Assembly: GCA_003169895.1 (NCBI GenBank)
Contig: PNAE01000003.1
Span: 1 to 64,000 of the forward strand
Reading direction: 5' to 3'
Length of the DNA: 64,000 bases
Source of the DNA: Gemmatimonadota bacterium
GTDB taxonomy: Bacteria > Gemmatimonadota > Gemmatimonadetes > Gemmatimonadales > GWC2-71-9
A program made the translations under genes and the position numbers. Position 1 is the first letter of the stretch; every line of letters starts with the position of its first letter. The notes under the pieces are model-generated. The model searched no databases. It saw only the letters and a list, made by a program, of their open reading frames with translations, and was not told the origin of the DNA. Below, piece after piece: positions 1-7,068 of this stretch.

Positions 1-1700
1 TTGTTGTCGAACGGCAGCATCTTCACGTTCACCAGCCTGAGCGGGAGCAGCGCCACCGCTCCAACAAGCAATACCACGACCGCAGCGTAGAAGAGGCGTC
101 GCGGGCGTGCGTCGCCCATGAGCCGCCGCATGATCGCCGCGTAGAAGCGCGGGAACCGGGACGGCCCGGTGCGGACCGGCCGCGTCGACTCCGCGGCAAC
201 ATGGCTGCCCAGGAGCCGGCGGGCGAAATACGGCGTGATGATGAACGCCACGGCAAGCGACGCGAGCATCGCAACCGACGCCCCGACCGGAATCGGCCGC
301 ATGTAGGGTCCCATCATCCCGCTCACCATGGCCATGGGGAGGATCGCCGCGATCACGGCGAAGGTGGCGAGGATCGTCGGGTTGCCGACTTCGTCAACGC
401 CATTCACCGTCGCCGTGTCCGGATCGAACTCCCGCGCGGCGAGATGGCGGTAGATGTTCTCCACGACCACGATGGCATCATCCACCAGGATGCCGATCGA
501 GAAGATCAGTGCGAAGAGGGTGATGCGGTTGAGCGAGTAACCCATGGCGTAATAGGCGAACAGCGTGAGTGCCAGCGTCACCGGCACGGCGACGAGTACG
601 ACGAGCGCCTCGCGCCAGCCGAGGAATACGGCGATGAGTGCCGTCACCGAGAGCGTGGCGATGAGCAGGTGGAGGATCAGCTCGCTGGCCTTCTCGCTCG
701 CCGTCTCGCCATAGTTGCGGGTGACGTCGACCTGGACGTCGGCCGGCAGCAGCCTCGCCCGGGCCTGGTCCATCCGCTCGATGGCCGCTCGGGCCACGAC
801 CGTGGCGTTGGCTCCGCGGCGCTTGGCGACACTGATGGTCACCGCACTCGATGCGCCGTCGACGGCGGTCGCGTGGGTCACGTAGCTGTCGCGCTCGCCG
901 AACGACTCGGTGACGGTCGATACGTTGCGCAGGTATACCGGCGCTCCGCCACGGGATGCCACGACGATGCTGCCGAGATCGTCGGCGGTTTCCAGCGGTG
1001 CGTCGACGCGGACAAGGTACACCTGGTCACCGCTGGCGAACTCGCCGGCCTGCAGCCGGCCATTGGCACCCTGCAGTGCCTGCGCCACCTCGCCGGGCGA
1101 GACGCCGCTCGCGGCGAGTCGTGCCGGATCGAGCGTGACGCGCATCTCGCGCGCCGTGCCGCCGATCACGGCGGTCTCGGCAACGTCGGGGATGGTGCGC
1201 AGCTCGTCCTCGAGACGGATGGCGAGTCGCCGCAGTTCGTCGGAGCCGTAGCGCCTGGAATGGAGGGTGAGGGCGAGGATCGGAACGTCGTCGATCGAGT
1301 GCGGCTTCACCAGCGGCGGCGTGGCGCCCGCGGGCAGGCGGTCCATGGCCGCGAAGAGCTTGGCATGCACCTTCACGACGCTGGTTTCCAGGTCCTGCCC
1401 CACCTTGAAGCGCACGGTGACGAGTGCCGTACCCTGGCCGGCCATCGAATAGATGTGCTCCACGCCCGGGACCTCCCACATCTGCTGTTCGATCGGACGG
1501 ACGAGGAGGTTCTCCGTCTCCCGCGGCGTGGCACCGGGCATCGCCACGATGACATCGATCATCGGGACCGATATCTGCGGCTCCTCCTCGCGGGGCGTGC
1601 CGAGGATCGCCAGCACTCCCGCGCCAAGCGACGCGAGCGTGACCAGCGGCGTGAGCTTCGAGCGCAGGAAGGTTCGGGCCAGTCGGCCGGCGATGCCCAT
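1..1700 (-). CDS. RND-family efflux permease (partial, C-terminus beyond window)
   Basis: The minus strand is open from an ATG at 1700 to the window edge, giving about 566 residues of an inner-membrane proton-driven RND pump. Visible family features are the N-terminal transmembrane start, the AMPGATPRETENLLVRPIE stretch of the porter domain, and the TM4 region with DDAIVVVENIYRH, whose paired aspartates are the proton-relay residues of RND pumps. The reading ends at VKMLPFDN, typical of the start of the second repeat. The ATG follows the adaptor stop by one base, so translation is probably coupled. Together with the adaptor and outer-membrane factor it would form a tripartite pump. The linked ArsR gene hints at metal or metalloid stress, but the substrate cannot be read from sequence. 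Confidence 0.93.
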   Translation of the reverse strand, partial: MGIAGRLARTFLRSKLTPLVTLASLGAGVLAILGTPREEEPQISVPMIDVIVAMPGATPRETENLLVRPIEQQMWEVPGVEHIYSMAGQGTALVTVRFKVGQDLETSVVKVHAKLFAAMDRLPAGATPPLVKPHSIDDVPILALTLHSRRYGSDELRRLAIRLEDELRTIPDVAETAVIGGTAREMRVTLDPARLAASGVSPGEVAQALQGANGRLQAGEFASGDQVYLVRVDAPLETADDLGSIVVASRGGAPVYLRNVSTVTESFGERDSYVTHATAVDGASSAVTISVAKRRGANATVVARAAIERMDQARARLLPADVQVDVTRNYGETASEKASELILHLLIATLSVTALIAVFLGWREALVVLVAVPVTLALTLFAYYAMGYSLNRITLFALIFSIGILVDDAIVVVENIYRHLAAREFDPDTATVNGVDEVGNPTILATFAVIAAILPMAMVSGMMGPYMRPIPVGASVAMLASLAVAFIITPYFARRLLGSHVAAESTRPVRTGPSRFPRFYAAIMRRLMGDARPRRLFYAAVVVLLVGAVALLPLRLVNVKMLPFDN

Positions 1701-1701
1701 G

Positions 1702-2736
1702 CTACTTCTCCCGCGCGACGGGACTCGTGAGTTCCACCGTTTCGCCTGCCCGCAGGCCGGAGAGCACCTCGACCCGATCCCCATCGGCGCGGGCCACCTG
1801 GAGCCAGCGCAGTGCCGCGATGCCGTTCGCACCCCGTACGTAGACACCGGTAAGGTCCCCTTCGCGCACGAGGCCGGCCACCGGGAGGAGGATGCCGCTG
1901 CGCGATGGGCGGGGCAGCAGGAGCGTCCCGGAGCCGCCGGCGAGGAAATGACCCGATGCGTTGTCGATCAATGCGTTGATGGTGTACAGCGCGTTGCCCG
2001 CGGCGGGCACTACTCCCTCGACGATGGCGCGCGCCGGCTGTGCCTCGATTCGCGCGACGAGCCGCGTTCCGCTGACGATGCCGCGGGCGTCCGATGGTGC
2101 GACGGTGACGGAAATCCGGATCCGCGATGCGTCCTCGATCCCGATCATCGGAGCTCCCGGTGCGACGAACGCGCCGGGGTCGACGTAGCGCTTGACGATC
2201 ACCCCATCGAACGGTGCCCGGATCTCGGCATAGGAGCGCACCGCATCCACTTCGGCGGCGGCGCCGCGCGCGGCATGCACCCCGGCTTCCGCGCGGGCGA
2301 GGCCGGCTTCGGCGTCATCGAGCTGGGCCTTGGGCGCCGCGCTGTCGGCAAAGAGCGCGCGCAACCTGCTGGTCTGGATGCGCGCGTTCTCGTACATCGC
2401 CTCTGCCTGCGCGAGCCCTGCCGCGGCCTGCATCCCCTTCGCGTTCACGTCCCGGGCGTCGATGCGGGCCAGGACGTCTCCCTGGCGCACCCGTTGCCCC
2501 TCGTGCACCAGCACCTCGGTGACACTGCCCATGAGCCTCGTGCCAAGCGTTGCCTCACGAACCGGTGCGGCGGTTCCCGATGCCTCGAGTGCCGTGCCGA
2601 TGGTCGTATCATGCACGACGAGTACGGTGCGCGTCGGAGCGACATTGGCGGCCGGTAGCGGCGCGGCCGGCGACTTCGGTTGACACGCCGCAAAGGCAAG
2701 TGCGCAGAGCGGCAGGCTGGAACGGAGCCGGATCAT
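1702..2736 (-). CDS. RND periplasmic adaptor (membrane fusion) lipoprotein
   Basis: A 344-residue adaptor linking the inner-membrane pump to the outer-membrane channel. The chosen ATG at 2736 opens a lipoprotein signal (hydrophobic run, then LAFAAC lipobox); an ATG further upstream at 2799 would bury that signal. Family features are the biotinyl/lipoyl-like half motif around LMGSVTEVLVHEGQRVRQGDVLARID, an alpha-helical hairpin, and the matching half around IRAPFDGVIVKRYVDPG. The C-terminal barrel and membrane-proximal domains end at ETVELTSPV. It lies 25 bp after the outer-membrane factor gene and one base before the permease, in one operon. Confidence 0.92.
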   Translation of the reverse strand: MIRLRSSLPLCALAFAACQPKSPAAPLPAANVAPTRTVLVVHDTTIGTALEASGTAAPVREATLGTRLMGSVTEVLVHEGQRVRQGDVLARIDARDVNAKGMQAAAGLAQAEAMYENARIQTSRLRALFADSAAPKAQLDDAEAGLARAEAGVHAARGAAAEVDAVRSYAEIRAPFDGVIVKRYVDPGAFVAPGAPMIGIEDASRIRISVTVAPSDARGIVSGTRLVARIEAQPARAIVEGVVPAAGNALYTINALIDNASGHFLAGGSGTLLLPRPSRSGILLPVAGLVREGDLTGVYVRGANGIAALRWLQVARADGDRVEVLSGLRAGETVELTSPVAREK

Positions 2737-2761
2737 GACGTGGTCCTCGTGAGCGGGTGCA

Positions 2762-4114
2762 TCAGCGATCCAGTGCGGTGATGGGTTCGAGGCCGACACC
2801 GAGCGCGCGAAGCCGGCCCGCGACGGCGGTAATCGCCTGGAAGCGCCCCTCGGCGTAGCCGAGGCGCGACTGGGTTTCTATCGCCGCGGCGTCGGAGAGC
2901 TCGACCACGGTCGCGAGCCCGCCGACGTACTTGCGGCTCACGATGCGATGGGCCTCGGCGCTCTGGTCCACTGCGCGTTCGGCGATGATCAGGCGCGCCA
3001 ACGCCACCTGGAGCGCCGCGTCGGCCTGCTGCAGTTCCAGTTGGGCGCGAGCCCCGGCGGCCTCGGCGGCTGCAGCCGCGGCATCCTTGCGTCCCCTTGC
3101 GGCCTGGATCTCTCCGATCTGCGATGCGCCGGCGAACGGGACCCAGCTCACCACCACGCCGATGGTCCAGCTGTCCGCCCCGCCGAACGGTGCGGTCGGC
3201 GTGTTCCAGTCGAGGCGGCCGAACGTGTTGACCCGCGGGAGATAGAGCGACCTGGCCCGCTGGAGGTCGACTTGTGCTGCCGCATTCGCGTAGCCGGCGG
3301 CGCGGACATCGGCACGCTCGGCCGGCGCGGTGGAATCGCCGCCGACGCGCGCGGCGATCTCACGTACGGCGGTCGCGGCGGGAAGTGCGGCCGGAAGGAT
3401 CCACGCCGTGTCAGCCGGCTCGCCCATCGCAAGCGCGAGGCGCCGGCGTGCGAGCCAGGCCTCCGACCTCGCGCCGATCAGCATCGCTTCGATCTCGCCG
3501 GCTCTCACGTCGGCAATAAGGGCATCCGAGCGAGTGACGGTGCCGTTGCGCAGCAGGGACTCCGCCTGGCGGACATGCTCGCGGGCGGCGGCGAGAGACG
3601 CCTCGAGCGTGGTGACTCGCTCGCTCGCCAGCAGCGCGCCGTAATACGCGCATGCCACATCATAGGCCGCCGATTCTCGCGACCAGGTCAGGGCCGACGC
3701 CCCGGCGCTGCTCGCGTCCACCGCTGCCTTGCGGCCAAGCCACGCGTCGGCATTGAAGAGCGGCAGTTCCAGGACGACGCCCGAGGCGAGGTTGCCGATG
3801 GCGTCCGGACGGTTGAGCGCGGCCGGTTCGAATGAGGCGAGCGAAACGGCCCGCTGCCGCAGCGTGAAGCCGAAGGCATTCAGCGGGTCGGTGGTGCGGA
3901 GGTAACTCCCCTCGAAACGAACGGTCGGCAGGATCCCGCGCAGCGCCGATACCGCCTGGCCGCCGGTGGCCGTTGCGTCGCCACCGGCGATCCGAACCGG
4001 GTAGGCCGACCGGCTGGCGCGGTGGATCGCGTCACCGAGGGTGAGCACCTGGGCATTGGCGCGGACGCAGAGCGCTGCCAGTGCGGCGATTGCCGCGATG
4101 CCGGATCGCGACAT
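2762..4114 (-). CDS. TolC-like outer-membrane efflux protein
   Basis: A 450-residue protein of the outer-membrane efflux family, first gene of the pump operon. It has a cleavable signal peptide (IAAIAALAALCVRANA) followed by two repeats of long alanine- and glutamine-rich helices (for example LEASLAAAREHVRQAESL and the mirrored LIIAERAVDQSAEAHRIV), as in the TolC/CusC barrel-plus-tunnel fold. The start lies about 130 bp from a perfect dyad operator and faces away from the ArsR gene, so the pump is probably under ArsR-type repression. Ligands cannot be predicted. Confidence 0.9.
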   Translation of the reverse strand: MSRSGIAAIAALAALCVRANAQVLTLGDAIHRASRSAYPVRIAGGDATATGGQAVSALRGILPTVRFEGSYLRTTDPLNAFGFTLRQRAVSLASFEPAALNRPDAIGNLASGVVLELPLFNADAWLGRKAAVDASSAGASALTWSRESAAYDVACAYYGALLASERVTTLEASLAAAREHVRQAESLLRNGTVTRSDALIADVRAGEIEAMLIGARSEAWLARRRLALAMGEPADTAWILPAALPAATAVREIAARVGGDSTAPAERADVRAAGYANAAAQVDLQRARSLYLPRVNTFGRLDWNTPTAPFGGADSWTIGVVVSWVPFAGASQIGEIQAARGRKDAAAAAAEAAGARAQLELQQADAALQVALARLIIAERAVDQSAEAHRIVSRKYVGGLATVVELSDAAAIETQSRLGYAEGRFQAITAVAGRLRALGVGLEPITALDR

Positions 4115-4242
4115 CGGCTACCGGGACCTGGTTCGCCGGTCGGATTGCCGGCCGGCGATCGTCGTGCTCAAGGTGGCCTCCATGTGGTGATTGGCAGCCG
4201 GCGCCGCTTCCCGCTGATGCGGCCGGCATTGCATCTATAGAC

Positions 4243-4262
4243 AACTATATAGTAATATAGTT
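4243..4262. promoter_or_regulatory. Dyad operator between efflux operon and ArsR gene
   Basis: Half-sites AACTATAT and ATATAGTT form a perfect 8-bp inverted repeat with a 4-bp spacer, in an AT-rich island within GC-rich DNA. The spot lies between the divergent tolC-like and arsR-like genes. ArsR/SmtB repressors usually bind such AT-rich dyads. Binding itself is inferred. Confidence 0.75.
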
Positions 4263-4369
4263 ATGATAGCAAGCGGCCGGTGTCCGGGACTTCCCGAGGC
4301 CGCGGGCGGTGCGCGACCGGACCGTGCCGGACGATCGTTACATTTTCCTGCAGTCACGACGGAGGGCAG

Positions 4370-4696
4370 ATGGCTTCCCGCACGTTGTCCGCGGCACAAC
4401 TGGACCTGATCGCCGGCCGCTTCCGGGTGCTGGGCGAGCCGACCCGGCTCCGCATCCTGAGCGCCATCCGGAACCGGGAGCTCAACGTGACGGCCCTGGT
4501 GCGGGAGACCGGCTTCACGCAGGCGAACCTGTCGAAACACCTGCAACTCCTCCTGCACCTCGGCTTCGTCGAGCGCCGCAAGGAGGGGTTGAGCAGCTAT
4601 TACCGCCTGGCGGATCGCGACGTATTCCGCCTGTGCGACATCATGTGTGGCCGGCTTGAAAAGGAGTTGAAGGCGCAGCGAAAGGTGTGGGCGTAG
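4370..4696 (+). CDS. ArsR/SmtB-family transcriptional regulator
   Basis: A 108-residue winged-helix repressor. The core reads RFRVLGEPTRLRILSAI, then the recognition helix TGFTQANLSKHLQLLLHLGFVERR and a wing at GLSSYYRL. A cysteine pair near the C-terminus (RLCDIMCGRL) could bind metal, but the classic CVC or ELCVCDL motif is absent, so the signal is uncertain. The ATG at 4370 is chosen because it follows a GGAGGGCAG ribosome site; an in-frame ATG at 4280 would add an unrelated N-terminal extension. It is divergent from the efflux operon and probably autoregulated through the dyad at 4243-4262. Confidence 0.9.
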   Translation: MASRTLSAAQLDLIAGRFRVLGEPTRLRILSAIRNRELNVTALVRETGFTQANLSKHLQLLLHLGFVERRKEGLSSYYRLADRDVFRLCDIMCGRLEKELKAQRKVWA

Positions 4697-4791
4697 GTCA
4701 GCCGGCGGCTGCCGCGGCGCACCACGGGAACCCGTCCCTCGAGCACCACATATAGTAGGAATTCCAATCGAGGCCCCCGAAGTAGGGCGCG

Positions 4792-5059
4792 ACACTTCAC
4801 GCCGCGCCACGCGCCCGCGACCCCACAGCGGATGCTTGCGCCGCGTCGTGCAGAGCAACTCCGCCATCGCGTCGGGGATACGATGGGGACAGTGGTGCGG
4901 GGCGCGACTCCGGTCGGCGAGCGCCGCGCGACCGCCCTCCTCGACACGCGCCACCCACTTGTAGCCGGCCGCGCGACTAATGCCATACCGCTCGCACAGC
5001 TCGGTCATCGAGTAGAGTTTCGCACGGACGTCGGCGATGAAGCGTTCCCGCTGTTCATT
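4792..5059 (-). pseudogene. IS481-like transposase remnant
   Basis: About 90 residues match the N-terminal helix-turn-helix part of IS481-family transposases: ERFIADV, MTELCERYGISRAAGYKWV, then ADRSRAPHHCPHRIPDAM and the RRKHPLWG block. The DDE catalytic core is missing; after GRGRVARREV the frame becomes unrelated sequence. No intact start or terminal inverted repeats were found. This is a dead insertion sequence, recognised by remembered family pattern, not by a search. Confidence 0.75.
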
Positions 5060-5347
5060 TCGTGGCGGCGATGCCACAACATTCAGCGTTCGTGCATCAC
5101 TGTCGATGCGATGCGGGCGTTCTGCGCGGCACGAATCCCCTCGGTCCAGCATACGACTTGGATCCATAAGGCATTGTATCACAATGCGTTGGGGGAAAAA
5201 CTAGCGCTGAGGATCGACGCCTCGTTCGCGCGTCTGCACCGGGCGGCAGCACGGTATGCGAAATGCGTTGCTGAACCGATTGCGGACGAAGGACTGGTTG
5301 ATTTGGAGCGTCACCCGCGCCGAAACCTGCCTATCGAGGATTTACAC

Positions 5348-6106
5348 ATGTTTTCAGCAATCAAGAAGCTCGGGATTGTCGCTGCCCTCGTCGCCGTAAC
5401 CGGCACGACGGTTCAGGCGCAGGTGTTCAATACTGGTGGCGGGGTCGGCCCCACGGATCCGTTTTGGAGCCTGACATACAACATGTTCGGCCTTCAGGCA
5501 GCCGGTGGGACGTATGGCCCGACCAGCGGCGCCTTTGCGAACGCGAACGTCATTACCACGATCCCGTCGCCGCCGTGGAATCCGAACAACGGTCCCTTGT
5601 TTCGCTGGATCGGCGTTAGCGCGACCGGAACTGTCCCGATTACGTCTGGCACTCCCGCTGGCGACGGAACAATGCGCTTCGACTATGTGTTCAGCACGAC
5701 GGTGCTCGGCACCGGTGATATTACCGGCGCTCTCGGCTGGGACAATCAGCTTCTTGGCTACAACTTCGGTACGATACTCACTACCGCAGAGATTGCGACC
5801 CTGAGTGGCATGAGCTTCTTCAGTCCCCCCGGGAACTTCGACCAATACGGTTTCTGCCGCGATGGGGACGGGGAGTTTCCGTCGATTGCCTTTCCCAACT
5901 GCACACAGCCGTTCGACATTGGGTCGCATACCGCGGGCGACCGGTTGAACATCTATCTCCGTGGTGACGGCCAGACGGACGGCATCATACTGAACCAAGC
6001 GACACCGCCATCATCGGTAGTGCCAGAGCCGAGCACCTACGCGCTCATGGCGACCGGCCTGGTCAGTATGATGGGCTTCGCACGCCGCCGCCGCCGCGCG
6101 GTGTAA
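5348..6106 (+). CDS. PEP-CTERM sorting-domain secreted protein
   Basis: A 252-residue exported protein. The ATG at 5348 starts a signal peptide (KLGIVAALVAVTGTTVQA). The C-terminus carries the complete PEP-CTERM signal: VVPEPSTYALMATG, a hydrophobic helix and a terminal RRRRR cluster, which an exosortase would process. The central region is rich in G, T, N and P and low in charge, like surface or matrix PEP-CTERM proteins; no catalytic domain is seen. Neither exosortase nor polysaccharide genes are in the window, so it would depend on a machinery elsewhere. A strong terminator follows. Confidence 0.88.
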   Translation: MFSAIKKLGIVAALVAVTGTTVQAQVFNTGGGVGPTDPFWSLTYNMFGLQAAGGTYGPTSGAFANANVITTIPSPPWNPNNGPLFRWIGVSATGTVPITSGTPAGDGTMRFDYVFSTTVLGTGDITGALGWDNQLLGYNFGTILTTAEIATLSGMSFFSPPGNFDQYGFCRDGDGEFPSIAFPNCTQPFDIGSHTAGDRLNIYLRGDGQTDGIILNQATPPSSVVPEPSTYALMATGLVSMMGFARRRRRAV

Positions 6107-6139
6107 CTCGCCCCGATGTTCTGCGGGGTTGGTTAGGGA

Positions 6140-6169
6140 GGGTCCGCCTGAAGAGGGCGGGCCCTTTTT
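6140..6169 (+). terminator. Rho-independent terminator after PEP-CTERM gene
   Basis: Stem GGGTCCGCC/GGCGGGCCC (one G-T wobble) with a short loop, directly followed by TTTTT, 34 bp after the PEP-CTERM stop. Confidence 0.88.
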
Positions 6170-6305
6170 GCTTGCCTGACGGGACTTCCCGCGGCCCGTT
6201 TTCGAGTGGGACCCCGCGAAGGCAGCGACCAACCTGGGCAAGACCTGTGACGGAGTCTCCCAGTAAATCCCCCGTACGCCAAGTTCGCGAACGGGACGTT
6301 GACAC

Positions 6306-6440
6306 GTGCGCCCGGAGTACGACTCCTCGAACGCTCGTCATGGTGTCACAGCCGCCCGCGACCTGCGCCACGATCGCAAGGTGGCGCTCAAGGTCCTGCG
6401 TCCGGAAATTTCCGCCGAAAATGTAGCCTTCGCGCCGAAG
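6306..6440 (+). pseudogene. Ser/Thr protein kinase fragment
   Basis: A short stretch translates as AARDLRHDRKVALKVLRPEIS, the glycine-loop-to-VALKVL segment (ATP-binding lysine) of bacterial Pkn-type kinases. The glycine-rich loop before it is disrupted, and the catalytic HRD and DFG regions are absent; the frame continues into unrelated sequence. It reads as a relic of an integrated and decayed kinase gene. The rest of 6180-6660 holds no convincing gene. Confidence 0.6.
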
Positions 6441-6705
6441 GGTTTCCAATCCACCAGCGTCGTCCTTGTCCTGGGCCCGCCCCGACCGTTCGGCAATGTT
6501 GGCGAACTTGCCAGTCCGCAACTCGACAAGAATTTCCGCGACGTTCCGGGCGTCGGAATCCACGGCATTCGTGCCCGGGCAGCAACCAAGCGACCGGTAG
6601 CGCCGGCACGTACCGGAACGGTTACGTCTCGCGACTGAAACGCCGGAAACCGATCGGGTGCGGAGTCCGTATGATCATATCGATCATACTACCCCCAGAG
6701 AGCCG

Positions 6706-7068
6706 ATGACTCGCCAGACTGACGTCGACACGCTCCTGCCGCTCAAGCCGGTGGAACTCGAACTCCTGCTGGCGCTGGTCGACGAAGAGCGACACGGGTA
6801 CGCCCTGGTCCAGCAGATCGCCGAACGGACCGGTGGACTGGTGCGGCTCGAGCCCGGGAACCTATACCGCGTGATCAAGCGATTGCTCGCGGATGGACTG
6901 GTGCAGGAATCGTCACGTCGGACCGTATCCGACGGCGCCGAGCGACGGCGCTATTACCGGTTGACGGCTCACGGTGCGCGGGTTGTGGACGCAGACCTGC
7001 GGCGGATGCGGGCGCTCCTCGCGTCGGCGCCGGCGCGGAGCCTGGTGCGCCGCCTCGGTCCCGCGTGA
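6706..7068 (+). CDS. PadR-family transcriptional regulator
   Basis: A 120-residue winged-helix regulator. It shows the PadR pattern: LELLLALVDEERHGYALVQQI, then LEPGNLYRVIKRLLADGLVQES and YYRLTAHGARVVDADLRRM. The ATG at 6706 is chosen over the upstream ATG at 6658 because the PadR domain begins shortly after it. Its stop overlaps the start of the permease (GTGA), so the two are translationally coupled. PadR genes just before ADOP permeases are a common arrangement in Acidobacteriota and Gemmatimonadota; regulation of the permease is inferred from this. Confidence 0.9.
   Translation: MTRQTDVDTLLPLKPVELELLLALVDEERHGYALVQQIAERTGGLVRLEPGNLYRVIKRLLADGLVQESSRRTVSDGAERRRYYRLTAHGARVVDADLRRMRALLASAPARSLVRRLGPA

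Noticed and set aside
201-1730. Long plus-strand open frame of 509 codons
   Set aside because: Antisense shadow of the RND permease; composition is rich in H, R and D without any domain, while the minus strand matches the pump closely.
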